From contig NZ_JACHGK010000002.1 in NCBI RefSeq assembly GCF_014207535.1, forward strand, positions 124,001 to 188,000: a stretch of DNA of 64,000 nucleotides. The letters run 5' to 3'. The DNA is from Bacillus benzoevorans. Its GTDB lineage: Bacteria; Bacillota; Bacilli; Bacillales; Cytobacillaceae. A program made the position numbers and the translations under genes. Position 1 is the stretch's first letter. Each line of letters starts with the position of its first letter. Of this stretch, positions 26,849-35,317 are shown one piece after another. The notes below the pieces were generated by a model. The model was not told the DNA's origin and ran no database searches. It was given only the letters and a program-made list of their open reading frames with translations.

Positions 26849-27508
26849 ATGAAAAAAGATAAAGCACTTGTTGTATTTAGCGGCGGTCAGGACAGTACAA
26901 CCTGTTTATTCTGGGCGCTGGAAAAGTTTGCTGAAGTAGAAGCCGTTACGTTTGACTACAACCAAAGACATAAAGCTGAAATTGATTGTGCGAAACAAAT
27001 CGCTTCCGAACTTGGGGTCAAACATCATATCCTTGATATGAGCCTTTTAAATCAATTGGCACCCAATGCCTTAACAAGGACGGACATTGAAGTGAAGGAC
27101 GGTGAAAACGGGGAACTTCCTTCTACCTTCGTTCCTGGGAGAAATTTGTTATTTCTTTCCTTTGCCGGTGTGCTGGCAAGCCAAATTGGAGCAAGGCATA
27201 TCATAACAGGTGTTTGCGAAACCGACTTCAGCGGTTATCCGGACTGCCGCGATATATTCATTAAATCATTGAATGTCACATTAAATCTTTCCATGGATAA
27301 AAACTTTGTCCTGCACACCCCGCTAATGTGGCTGAACAAAGAAGAAACCTGGAAGCTTGCCGACGATTTAGGTGCCTTTGATTTTGTCCGCAAAAAAACA
27401 TTGACCTGTTATAACGGCATTATCGCCGATGGATGCGGTGAATGTCCTGCATGCAAGCTGAGACAAAAAGGGCTGGATGATTACTTGAACACAAGAAAGG
27501 AATTATAA
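26849..27508 (+). CDS. queC: 7-cyano-7-deazaguanine synthase QueC
   Basis: 219 residues. PP-loop ATP motif SGGQDSTT (11-18) and a C-terminal zinc site built from CYNG...CGECPAC. Converts 7-carboxy-7-deazaguanine to preQ0 using ATP and ammonia. Start placed at the ATG behind AAAAGGAGA; the frame is open further upstream inside queF. Followed 2 bp later by queD. Confidence 0.96.
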   Translation: MKKDKALVVFSGGQDSTTCLFWALEKFAEVEAVTFDYNQRHKAEIDCAKQIASELGVKHHILDMSLLNQLAPNALTRTDIEVKDGENGELPSTFVPGRNLLFLSFAGVLASQIGARHIITGVCETDFSGYPDCRDIFIKSLNVTLNLSMDKNFVLHTPLMWLNKEETWKLADDLGAFDFVRKKTLTCYNGIIADGCGECPACKLRQKGLDDYLNTRKEL

Positions 27509-27510
27509 CC

Positions 27511-27993
27511 ATGTATGGATTTCGCATTGTCGAACAATTACAGAAGATAGATGAAGATATCAAAAGGGAACAGCTTAAATACCACCACAAACGGGTACTC
27601 GTAAGCAAGGAATTCACCTTTGACGCTGCTCACCACCTACATTGCTACGAGGGAAAATGTAAGAATCTTCACGGTCATACGTACAAGGTGGTTTTGGGTC
27701 TAAGCGGATTTGTCGACGAAAGAGGTATCACCATTGATTTCGCGGAGATAAAAGAAATTTGGAAAACGGACATTGAAATCTATTTGGATCATAGATACTT
27801 GAATGAAACGCTTCCGCCAATGAATACGACAGCCGAAAATATTGTGGTTTGGATTTATGAACAAATGAATAAAGCGCTGCAGAAGGAAGATAAACAAAAA
27901 CAAGAGAACGGGATAAGAGTCGAATTTGTCCGTCTGTACGAAACCCCAACTTCTTATGCCGAAGCAAGACGGGAGTGGATGGAAATTGAGTAA
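27511..27993 (+). CDS. queD: 6-carboxy-5,6,7,8-tetrahydropterin synthase QueD
   Basis: 160 residues. PTPS fold with zinc histidines in FDAAHHLHCYEGKCKNLHGH (H41/H42, H54, H56), catalytic Cys50, and the substrate-binding Glu in RLYETPTS. Makes the pterin substrate of QueE from dihydroneopterin triphosphate. It has an N-terminal extension of about 30 residues relative to minimal QueD, as Bacillus QueD does. Overlaps queE by 8 nt. Confidence 0.96.
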   Translation: MYGFRIVEQLQKIDEDIKREQLKYHHKRVLVSKEFTFDAAHHLHCYEGKCKNLHGHTYKVVLGLSGFVDERGITIDFAEIKEIWKTDIEIYLDHRYLNETLPPMNTTAENIVVWIYEQMNKALQKEDKQKQENGIRVEFVRLYETPTSYAEARREWMEIE

Positions 27994-28720
27994 TCGTCTC
28001 ATACCAGTCATCGAGATTTTTGGTCCTACTATTCAGGGTGAAGGGGCTGTCATCGGTCAGAAAACGATGTTTGTCAGAACCGCCGGCTGTGACTATTCCT
28101 GTTCCTGGTGTGATTCATCCTTTACCTGGGACGGCAGCGTTAAGGACGAAATCAAACAGATGGATGCCGCTGAAATTTGGCAGGAATTAAAAACATTAGG
28201 TGGCAGCTCTTTTTCCTTTGTCACGATTTCCGGAGGTAACCCGGCACTGTTGAATCATTTATCCTCCCTGGTCGATCTATTAAAACAAAACCAAATCAAA
28301 ATCGGGCTGGAAACACAAGGAAGTAAATGGCAGGACTGGTTTTATCAGATTGATGAATTAACCCTTTCGCCTAAACCGCCAAGTTCCGGAATGACGACGA
28401 ACTTTTCTACCTTAGACGATATTGCAGAAAGATTAGGCAGCAAGAGTTTGAAGCAGCATGTTTCCATAAAGGTCGTGGTTTTTAATGAGGAAGATTACAA
28501 CTATGCGAAAAACATTCATCAGCGCTACCCTGCTTTCCCATTCTTTTTACAGGTTGGCAACAGCGACAGCCAAACGGCAGATCATCAGGCACTCGTATCA
28601 GCCTTGCTGCAAAAATATGAAAGCCTGATTGATAAAGTCATGCTTGATCCCGAATTAAATGATGTAAAGGTGCTCCCGCAATTACATACCTACCTATGGG
28701 GAAATAAACGCGGAGTCTAA
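27986..28720 (+). CDS. queE: 7-carboxy-7-deazaguanine synthase QueE
   Basis: 244 residues from TTG (SNRLIPVIEIFGPTIQGEG), a start set by a GGGAGTGG site at 27971-27978 and by the family length. Radical-SAM cluster CDYSCSWC (C35, C39, C42), TISGGNP, and the terminal LPQLHTYLWGNKRGV. Radical ring contraction of 6-carboxytetrahydropterin. Last gene of the operon; its stop codon is inside the shared terminator. Confidence 0.95.
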   Translation: MSNRLIPVIEIFGPTIQGEGAVIGQKTMFVRTAGCDYSCSWCDSSFTWDGSVKDEIKQMDAAEIWQELKTLGGSSFSFVTISGGNPALLNHLSSLVDLLKQNQIKIGLETQGSKWQDWFYQIDELTLSPKPPSSGMTTNFSTLDDIAERLGSKSLKQHVSIKVVVFNEEDYNYAKNIHQRYPAFPFFLQVGNSDSQTADHQALVSALLQKYESLIDKVMLDPELNDVKVLPQLHTYLWGNKRGV

Positions 28721-28752
28721 AGAAAACTCGCCAATCGGCGAGTTTTCTTTAG
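28717..28752. terminator. Bidirectional terminator containing both stop codons
   Basis: Perfect 16-bp stem with a 4-nt loop (AATC), flanks CTAAAGAAAACTCGCC / GGCGAGTTTTCTTTAG. It includes the queE TAA and the stop of spoIIIE/ftsK. Confidence 0.9.
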
Positions 28753-31103
28753 CTTATAATATCTTCTGTTGTTTTACCCACTAATACAACCCGCGGTTTG
28801 CTTCCTTCATATGGACCAACAATTCCCCGTGCCTCCATCTCATCAATCAATCTGGCGGCACGTGTGTAGCCGATACGGAAACGCCGCTGCAGCATGGATA
28901 CGGATGCCGTCTGCATTTCCAGTACTAAATCAACGGCATCACTATACAACTCATCTTCTACTTCGCCTCTTTTTTGCGGAATATCATCCGGGATCATATC
29001 TTCTTGATATTGAGCCTTTTGCTGACCGATGACAAAATCAACTACCTCTTCTACTTCATCGTCTGATAAAAAGGCCCCTTGAACACGGACCGGTTTTGAA
29101 GCGCCGACAGGGAAAAATAGCATGTCCCCTCTTCCTAAAAGCTTTTCGGCACCGCCCATATCGAGGATGGTCCGTGAATCTGTAGCAGATGATACAGCAA
29201 AGGCAATCCGCGATGGGATATTCGCCTTAATAACACCGGTAATAACGTCGACAGAAGGACGCTGGGTGGCAATAATTAAATGGATGCCGGCGGCACGGGC
29301 CATCTGGGCGAGTCTTGTGATCGAATCCTCCACATCGCTTGATGCCACCATCATTAAATCAGCCAGCTCGTCTACAATGACAACAATATATGGAAGCAGC
29401 GGCTGTTTGCCATTTTCCTCGGCATTATGCCGTCTGACATGTTCATTATAGCCTTCAATATTCCGCGTTCCCGTGTGAGAGAATAACTCATATCTTCTTT
29501 CCATCTCACTGACAACCTTCTGCAATGCCTGTGAAGCCTTTTTCGGATTCGTCACAACCGGTGCCAATAGATGGGGAACCCCATTGTAGACATTTAATTC
29601 AACCATTTTCGGATCAATCATCATTAATTTCACTTCATGGGGTTTCGCTCGCATAAGAATACTAGTAATAATCCCATTAATGCAGACACTCTTCCCGCTT
29701 CCTGTTGAACCGGCAACAAGCAGGTGAGGCATTTTATTTAACTCTGCCATCACCGCTTCTCCAGTGACATCACGACCCAATCCAATCAACAGCTTCGAAT
29801 CCGGCTTATTATTTTGTTTTGATTCCAGCACTTCACGCAATGATACGACTGCAATTTCCGAATTCGGCACTTCGATACCAATCGCAGATTTCCCTGGAAT
29901 CGGTGCTTCCATCCGGATATCCTTTGCCGCTAAAGCTAAAGCTAAATCATCTGTGAGACTGACAATTTTACTTACCTTCACCCCAATATCAGGATGAACC
30001 TCGTATTTGGTGACAGCAGGACCTAAATGAACCTGCGTAACGGTAGCTTTTACACCAAAGCTTTGAAAGGTTCGTTCCAATGTTGCCGCATTCGCATGAA
30101 TTAACTCATACTCCCCGCTTTGATCGGTTTTCCGTGGTAATTTTAACAATTGGATGGATGGCAGTTGGTAGTCCACATTCTCCACTTCTGCAAATGACAT
30201 GGGGACCGCATCGACTTCTGTATCCTCCTGATCCTTTTCTGTTTCTACGGCTTCTGCTGTTTCCTCCGCCTGTCCATTTACAGGCTGATACACGCGATCG
30301 GCAAAACTGTTAATAATCGGTTCAGGCCGAATCGACCCTTCCTGTTGTGCTTCAGTCTGTCCGGCAATATGTATAATCGGATTCGCCTGGTGTTCCTCCA
30401 GCGCTCGTCTTGCTTTTACTTCTTCCTTCTGCATCCTTCTGACTTCCCGTTTTTCCTGCTGTTCTTGTTTCCAGTTCTTTATATCATCCAGAAAACCTTG
30501 CCATTGTCTCTTTAGAAAGTATCCAAAAGCAGTAAGTCCTTTGCCCAGTGCTGGACCAAAAGTCTTTCCTGTCAGCAAAATGATTCCAATTATAATGAGA
30601 ATCACGGCCGCGAACTTAGAACCGGCCTCATCAAACAAGAAATAGAATAAAGCAAATAACACAGCTCCAGCCATTCCGCCTCCTAGATCGGTCGTACTGT
30701 CATCACCTTTCACTTCCATCCAGAACAATTCCCACGTATTGGCAATCACACTTGGACTTTCAAACCGATTGCCATTCGATAGAAGCTGAAAAAGCGTCAC
30801 ATGACTTAAGAGCAATATGGCGGCAATTATTAAATAGAAACCAATTAATTTACTTGTAAATAAAGGAGGTTTTTCCCGTTTCCACATTAAGTAAACGCCA
30901 TAAACCACCATCCCTGCCAGCGCAATCATATACCACTCACCAATAAAAAAGCGGAAAAAGAGGACGATTACATGACCGACAGCCCCTAGATTTGCAATTG
31001 AAATGATGGCTAAAGCAATCAATATAAGGGCTATTAATTCAAATTGAATCGTGCGCTTTATTTGATCTTGTTTTCTCGACCGCCGTCTCTTTCTTTTCGC
31101 CAT
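28749..31103 (-). CDS. spoIIIE: DNA translocase FtsK/SpoIIIE
   Basis: 784 residues, close to B. subtilis SpoIIIE. A basic start (MAKRKRRRSRKQ), four or five N-terminal membrane helices (about 20-190), a Glu/Gln-rich linker, and the motor with Walker A AGSTGSGKS and Walker B VVIVDELADLM. A gamma winged helix at the end (SMLQRRFRIGYTRAARLIDEMEARGIVG) reads orienting DNA sequences. Pumps the chromosome into the forespore after asymmetric division. The copy next to tepA-ylzJ is SpoIIIE in B. subtilis; SftA is the paralogue elsewhere. Confidence 0.95.
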   Translation of the reverse strand: MAKRKRRRSRKQDQIKRTIQFELIALILIALAIISIANLGAVGHVIVLFFRFFIGEWYMIALAGMVVYGVYLMWKREKPPLFTSKLIGFYLIIAAILLLSHVTLFQLLSNGNRFESPSVIANTWELFWMEVKGDDSTTDLGGGMAGAVLFALFYFLFDEAGSKFAAVILIIIGIILLTGKTFGPALGKGLTAFGYFLKRQWQGFLDDIKNWKQEQQEKREVRRMQKEEVKARRALEEHQANPIIHIAGQTEAQQEGSIRPEPIINSFADRVYQPVNGQAEETAEAVETEKDQEDTEVDAVPMSFAEVENVDYQLPSIQLLKLPRKTDQSGEYELIHANAATLERTFQSFGVKATVTQVHLGPAVTKYEVHPDIGVKVSKIVSLTDDLALALAAKDIRMEAPIPGKSAIGIEVPNSEIAVVSLREVLESKQNNKPDSKLLIGLGRDVTGEAVMAELNKMPHLLVAGSTGSGKSVCINGIITSILMRAKPHEVKLMMIDPKMVELNVYNGVPHLLAPVVTNPKKASQALQKVVSEMERRYELFSHTGTRNIEGYNEHVRRHNAEENGKQPLLPYIVVIVDELADLMMVASSDVEDSITRLAQMARAAGIHLIIATQRPSVDVITGVIKANIPSRIAFAVSSATDSRTILDMGGAEKLLGRGDMLFFPVGASKPVRVQGAFLSDDEVEEVVDFVIGQQKAQYQEDMIPDDIPQKRGEVEDELYSDAVDLVLEMQTASVSMLQRRFRIGYTRAARLIDEMEARGIVGPYEGSKPRVVLVGKTTEDIIS

Positions 31104-31139
31104 CGTATCACCTTACTGATTTATTTTTTATGAAAGAAG

Positions 31140-31162
31140 AGAGCAGCCATGGCGGCTGCTCT
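31140..31162 (-). terminator. Terminator of tepA-ylzJ
   Basis: Perfect 9-bp GC-rich stem AGAGCAGCC / GGCTGCTCT with a 5-nt loop; CTTCTTTC follows on the minus strand. Confidence 0.7.
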
Positions 31163-31245
31163 AACATTCAATACTAGTATTATATCACAATGAATGCACG
31201 AACTCCTAAATTCTTTCGGACAAAACTTTTTTGCAGATCATGGCA

Positions 31246-31464
31246 TTAGAATCGGTTATTCGTCAAAATCCTACCAGGTGTGCAGCGGCCATCGAGAAAG
31301 TGAGTCGGATCCGTGCTCATGACTTGGATGACCCGATAACTCTGATTTTCATCCCGTTCAACAAGCAGGGGTATCCCTTCATATTGGATAATTTCCTGTT
31401 TTCCAAATTCACTGACCGGCGTTTGATAGACAAGCTCCTGTGGCATCGTTGTATACAAAATCAT
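31246..31464 (-). CDS. ylzJ: YlzJ-like small protein
   Basis: 72 residues, MILYTTMPQELVYQ ... DFLDGRCTPG-type ending (here THFLDGRCTPGRIL). Conserved companion of the ClpP-like gene in Bacilli, overlapping it by 4 nt (ATGA), so translation is coupled. No function known. Confidence 0.85.
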   Translation of the reverse strand: MILYTTMPQELVYQTPVSEFGKQEIIQYEGIPLLVERDENQSYRVIQVMSTDPTHFLDGRCTPGRILTNNRF

Positions 31465-32204
31465 TGGATCAGCCTCTCCTTTTCTTCATTTCGACTTTCA
31501 ATTAACTCATTCAGTTTTCTCATCGCTTCACCGATTCCGCCGATCTCATCGATTAATCCATACTCAACAGCATCGGTTCCAATGACATTCGTTCCAATAT
31601 CTCGTGTTAAATTTCCTTTGGCAAACATTAAGTCTTTAAAGACCTCTTCTTTGATCTTCGAATGCTTCGTCACAAATCTGACGACACGCTCCTGCATTTT
31701 ATCTAAATACTCAAAGGTTTGCGGAACCCCAATGACTAGACCGGTCAGGCGGATCGGATGAATCGTCATCGTCGCAGTATCTGCGATAAACGAGTGATCA
31801 CAGCTCACTGCTATCGGGACGCCAATGGAATGCCCTCCGCCTAAAACAATGGAAACGGTCGGCTTCGATAAAGATGCCAGCATTTCTGAAATGGCCAGTC
31901 CTGCTTCAACATCACCGCCAACCGTATTTAAAATGACCAGCAGCCCTTCAATTTTCGGATTTTGCTCGATCGCGACAATTTGCGGAATGAGATGCTCATA
32001 TTTCGTTGTTTTATTTTGCGGAGGAAGCTGCAAATGCCCTTCAATTTGACCAATGATTGTCAGGCAATGAATCTTAGAATCCTGCGGCATTTGTGCCACA
32101 TTTGTCTGCCCCAGCTGCTGAATTTTTTCCATTAAGCTTGACGGACGTTCTTCTTTCGGCTCTTCCTGTTCTTCGTTTTCATTACGTAAAAAAAAATTGA
32201 CCAT
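31461..32204 (-). CDS. tepA: ClpP-fold translocation-enhancing protein TepA
   Basis: 247 residues from ATG (MVNFFLRNENEE), 8 nt after GGGAG; a TTG six codons earlier precedes that site and is rejected. ClpP/crotonase fold: LVILNTVGGDVEAGLAISEML, then GGGHSIGVPIAVSCDHSF with the Ser nucleophile in HSIG, and TMTIHPIRLTG with the His. In B. subtilis TepA was linked to protein export and to degradation of small acid-soluble spore proteins. Cytosolic. Confidence 0.92.
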   Translation of the reverse strand: MVNFFLRNENEEQEEPKEERPSSLMEKIQQLGQTNVAQMPQDSKIHCLTIIGQIEGHLQLPPQNKTTKYEHLIPQIVAIEQNPKIEGLLVILNTVGGDVEAGLAISEMLASLSKPTVSIVLGGGHSIGVPIAVSCDHSFIADTATMTIHPIRLTGLVIGVPQTFEYLDKMQERVVRFVTKHSKIKEEVFKDLMFAKGNLTRDIGTNVIGTDAVEYGLIDEIGGIGEAMRKLNELIESRNEEKERLIQ

Positions 32205-32300
32205 CGATAATACTCCCTTCAAAACTCATGATAGGAATAGTATGAGATGGCGCCGCCCATTTCATGCAAAATGCACTATTTTCGTTTCTTTCGTTTGCAA

Positions 32301-32335
32301 AAAAACATCCTGCTCCATCAGGACAGGATGTTTTT
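32301..32335 (-). terminator. Terminator of the NUDIX gene
   Basis: Perfect 12-bp stem AAAAACATCCTG / CAGGATGTTTTT, 4 bp from the stop codon. Confidence 0.85.
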
Positions 32336-32338
32336 CTT

Positions 32339-32959
32339 TTATTTACTCCTAAGTAATTCAATAAAATGACTCAAAATTCTCGCTGTCAATCCCCAAATCA
32401 CTTTTCCATTATATTGATAAAAATATTGCTCTACATTGCGTCTCTGCCATTGATAATTTTCACCGCCGCTTATCAAGTCGTACGGAAACCCTTCTTCAGG
32501 CTGTACCACAAGATGTACGCGGTGAATTTCTGGTTTTGTCTCTAGCAAAAAGGAAAGCGGCACCGTAAAAATTTCACCGACTTCCGATGTATTTGGCTTA
32601 ATTTGTTCAAAGATAGAAATTTCCCCAGCAAAAGGATAGACTAGATTACCATTTGGTGAGTGGAGAATATCAAGCGGGATGATATCTTCTATTTCGGCCT
32701 CAGCAATTCCCAGCTCCTCTGTTGTTTCTCTGATGGCACATTGTCGTTCATCAACATCAGACTTGTCCATCCTGCCCCCGGGAAAACAAATCTCTCCAGG
32801 CTGGCGGCGTAAACTCATCGCTCTGACTTCAAATAAAACATGCGTTTCATTCTCGATCGTAACAAGTGGAAGTAATACGGCATACTTTGGAAGCTTTTCG
32901 TGTCCAAGAATGGATGGCTTGCGGTCTTTTAATTTTTTATATATGGCTGCTGCATTCAT
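32339..32959 (-). CDS. CoA-pyrophosphatase-type NUDIX hydrolase
   Basis: 206 residues. NUDIX box GGRMDKSDVDERQCAIRETTEELG, of the CoAse form (one residue longer than the generic box before RETxEELG), and an N-terminal LLPLVTIENETHVLFEVRA strand. It probably hydrolyses CoA or related dinucleoside pyrophosphates, and is similar to Bacillus YeaB. GGAGGTCG precedes the ATG. Monocistronic. Confidence 0.85.
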   Translation of the reverse strand: MNAAAIYKKLKDRKPSILGHEKLPKYAVLLPLVTIENETHVLFEVRAMSLRRQPGEICFPGGRMDKSDVDERQCAIRETTEELGIAEAEIEDIIPLDILHSPNGNLVYPFAGEISIFEQIKPNTSEVGEIFTVPLSFLLETKPEIHRVHLVVQPEEGFPYDLISGGENYQWQRRNVEQYFYQYNGKVIWGLTARILSHFIELLRSK

Positions 32960-33059
32960 CTATAGCGACCTCCAACATGACAGTAAATTATATTTATTAT
33001 ACATGGTTTTCTCTAAAAGTGAAAAAGAATGCCACTCAAGCTAAATAGTGCTATCTAAA

Positions 33060-33090
33060 AAGGACAGCCGGTCATAGACGGGCTGTCCTT
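33060..33090 (-). terminator. Terminator of the DinB-like gene
   Basis: 10-bp perfect stem AAGGACAGCC / GGCTGTCCTT preceded by an A-run. Confidence 0.8.
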
Positions 33091-33099
33091 TATCATTTC

Positions 33100-33564
33100 T
33101 TATTTTGTATTATTTAAAGAGGTTTCAATCACGCGTCTCATCGCATGAATTTGACCAAAGTGATAGGATTCATGATAAATAGCAAAGCTTGTTAATTGTC
33201 CAACTGTTGTTTGCCCTACCATTGGTTCAGGCAATTTTTCCTGAAAGCGCTCATTTGGTACTGCTTTTATGCGGATTAATTGCTCTTTTGCCTGTTCAAG
33301 AAGCTCAGCAACACTTGGAGCTTCCCCTTTCCAATCAGCAGGCTTTGTACCTGGAGCAAAGTAGTCGCTATAGTGAGCAGGAAGCTGCTCATTACCGCTA
33401 AAAATAAATCTTTCCGTTACTAGTAATAAGTGTCCAAGATTCCAATGAATATTGTTAGGAAACCCTTCAGGCACTGTTTCTGTTACTTCTTCAGGTAATT
33501 CAGCTAATCTTGAAACGAGTCTTGAACGTACAATATCAAATTGATTTTTTAATAAATCTCCCAT
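33100..33564 (-). CDS. DinB-family metal-binding four-helix protein
   Basis: 154 residues from ATG after GGAGGAGAAAAC; the frame is open 37 codons further but without a site. DinB/YfiT fold ligands: His in HWNLGHLL (residues 40-45) and the HESYHFGQ motif near 130-137. Members include bacillithiol S-transferases and many uncharacterised proteins; substrate not predictable here. Confidence 0.85.
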   Translation of the reverse strand: MGDLLKNQFDIVRSRLVSRLAELPEEVTETVPEGFPNNIHWNLGHLLLVTERFIFSGNEQLPAHYSDYFAPGTKPADWKGEAPSVAELLEQAKEQLIRIKAVPNERFQEKLPEPMVGQTTVGQLTSFAIYHESYHFGQIHAMRRVIETSLNNTK

Positions 33565-33717
33565 GTTTTCTCCTCCATGTCCTGTTATGTATTTATTTAT
33601 GTTATTTACAGTAATAAAGCCACATTTTTCATTGTAACAATCTATACAATGATAAGCAATAAAAAGACATTCCATGACCTTATTTTTCCTTCATATAAAG
33701 GATAAACCATGCTCCAT

Positions 33718-34473
33718 TTACTCTTCTCCATAATCCGGCAGAGGAATATCTTGGTCTTTTAAATAATTTTCCATACTCTTGACAATGATTTTCAACGTTT
33801 CAATACGGGAATATTTCTTATCGTCGCAGGCAATGATATGCCAAGGTGCATAGTTTTTATCTGTTTTCGCAAACATTTCCTCCGCGGCAATCACATAATC
33901 ATCCCATCTTTCCCGATTGCGCCAATCCTCACTTGTCAGCTTCCAGCGCTTAAAAGGATTTTCCTGTCTTGCTTTAAAGCGGGCTAATTGTTCATCCATT
34001 GTGATATGAAAGTAAAATTTAATAATCAAATAGCCATCAACCGACAGTATTTTTTCAAAATCATTGATTTCACCATAGGCCCGTTTCCATTCTTTCTCTT
34101 TAGCAAAGCCTTCGATCCGCTCTACGAGTACACGCCCGTACCAGGAACGGTCAAATATCGTCATTTGACCATACTGAGGAATTTTTCTCCAGAATCGTTG
34201 TAAATAATGATATCTCTTTTCATGCGGTTCAGGAGCCGCGATCGCCATTACCCGGAACCCGCGGGGATCTAAATGTTCGGTAATCCGCTTAATAACTCCC
34301 CCTTTTCCGGCGGCATCGACCCCTTCCATCACGATTATCGCTGCCATTTTTTCCTGATGAAACACATGCTGAAGCCGTAACAATCTCCATTGGTATTTCT
34401 TTAATGTCTTCTCATATTCCTTTTTTTCAATGACCGTATAGGTAAAGTCTTCTCCAATCCGCCCCTGCTCCAC
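33718..34473 (-). CDS. ppk2: Polyphosphate kinase 2 family protein
   Basis: 251 residues. Walker A GVDAAGKG (51-58), Walker B IFDRSWYGR (Asp108), lid residues KRWKLTSEDWRNRERWDDY. Catalyses phosphate transfer between polyphosphate and nucleotides; subclass (ADP, AMP or GDP acceptor) cannot be fixed by eye. GTG start with GGGAG 10 nt upstream. Separate transcription unit. Confidence 0.93.
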   Translation of the reverse strand: MEQGRIGEDFTYTVIEKKEYEKTLKKYQWRLLRLQHVFHQEKMAAIIVMEGVDAAGKGGVIKRITEHLDPRGFRVMAIAAPEPHEKRYHYLQRFWRKIPQYGQMTIFDRSWYGRVLVERIEGFAKEKEWKRAYGEINDFEKILSVDGYLIIKFYFHITMDEQLARFKARQENPFKRWKLTSEDWRNRERWDDYVIAAEEMFAKTDKNYAPWHIIACDDKKYSRIETLKIIVKSMENYLKDQDIPLPDYGEE

Positions 34474-34621
34474 TTAAAAGCATCTCCCTCTATTATGGCC
34501 CGATTTCCGCTACCATGCCCATTGTTGGTCATACCGGATCATTTCATATGTCTTTCTATAAAATAACACAGGTTCCAATGCAGTGGTAGGTAATATAATG
34601 AGGAATGGACCCTACTTTAAA

Positions 34622-34636
34622 GGCTGTACTACAGCC
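34622..34636 (-). terminator. Weak hairpin after the CBO0543-like gene
   Basis: 6-bp stem GGCTGT / ACAGCC with a 3-nt loop; only CTTTAAA follows on the minus strand. Confidence 0.35.
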
Positions 34637-34638
34637 TC

Positions 34639-35145
34639 CTAACTCGGTAATTGATTGATCTCTTCATTAATTTTGCCGTTTTTAAAAAACCAGTCGTGAA
34701 AAAGATGCGATAATAAAAAAGTAAAGAAAATCGTGGAGAAGGTCCAAGATAATTTCCATCCTTTATAAGAAATCAGCCTTGTAAATTTTAAAGCGAACAG
34801 CTCAAATCCGGTAATAATGAAGGTATAAAAAAGGTAATATAAGCTTTTGAACAAAATATTTCTCTTTACTGGATAGTATAAATTAAACAAAACGCAAAGA
34901 GATGGATAAACAAAATATTCAAAAGAGAAACTGGTTTTTGTCGCTTTTTTGAAAAAAAGCCGTTTTGGATAACGGATCAATCCCTTTTCCACAACAAGCA
35001 GACCAAAAAGCCAGGTGATGCTTTGTTTAAAAATGAAGATCACAATCGCTTCGCGTATCCTTTTTTTCGGTACAAATATAAATAATAGCAGAGTCATAAT
35101 GAACCATACGGAACCTTCGATAGTATTTTCTTTATTATTTTTCAT
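34639..35145 (-). CDS. CBO0543-family membrane protein
   Basis: 168 residues from ATG, 7 nt after GGGGG (a GTG directly before it is too close). About five membrane helices. Family-like landmarks are EGSVWFIMTLLLFIFVPKKRIREA, VEKGLIRYPKRLF, SFSFEYFVYPSLCVLFNLYYP and a final WFFKNGKI. Bacilli usually hold many copies of this family; no function is known. It is divergent from menC. Confidence 0.7.
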   Translation of the reverse strand: MKNNKENTIEGSVWFIMTLLLFIFVPKKRIREAIVIFIFKQSITWLFGLLVVEKGLIRYPKRLFFKKATKTSFSFEYFVYPSLCVLFNLYYPVKRNILFKSLYYLFYTFIITGFELFALKFTRLISYKGWKLSWTFSTIFFTFLLSHLFHDWFFKNGKINEEINQLPS

Positions 35146-35255
35146 CACTTCACCCCCTATAAGGGTTAATTTATCTCTTTAAGCAATGTTTCATGTATGA
35201 AATCAGGATGAATTAATCTCCATTTTCATCATGCCATGAATTTCCAGCTGAACTA

Positions 35256-35284
35256 TTGAAATTTATTTTTACAAAAGCAATAAT
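35256..35284 (+). promoter_or_regulatory. Sigma-A promoter of menC
   Basis: TTGAAA (35256-35261), 17-bp spacer, AATAAT (35279-35284), about 34 nt before the TTG start. A 14-bp dyad TTTCATGTATGAAA lies upstream at 35189-35202. Confidence 0.6.
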
Positions 35285-35317
35285 GAAACAAGACGAAATA
35301 GAATGGGGGCAGCTGTT

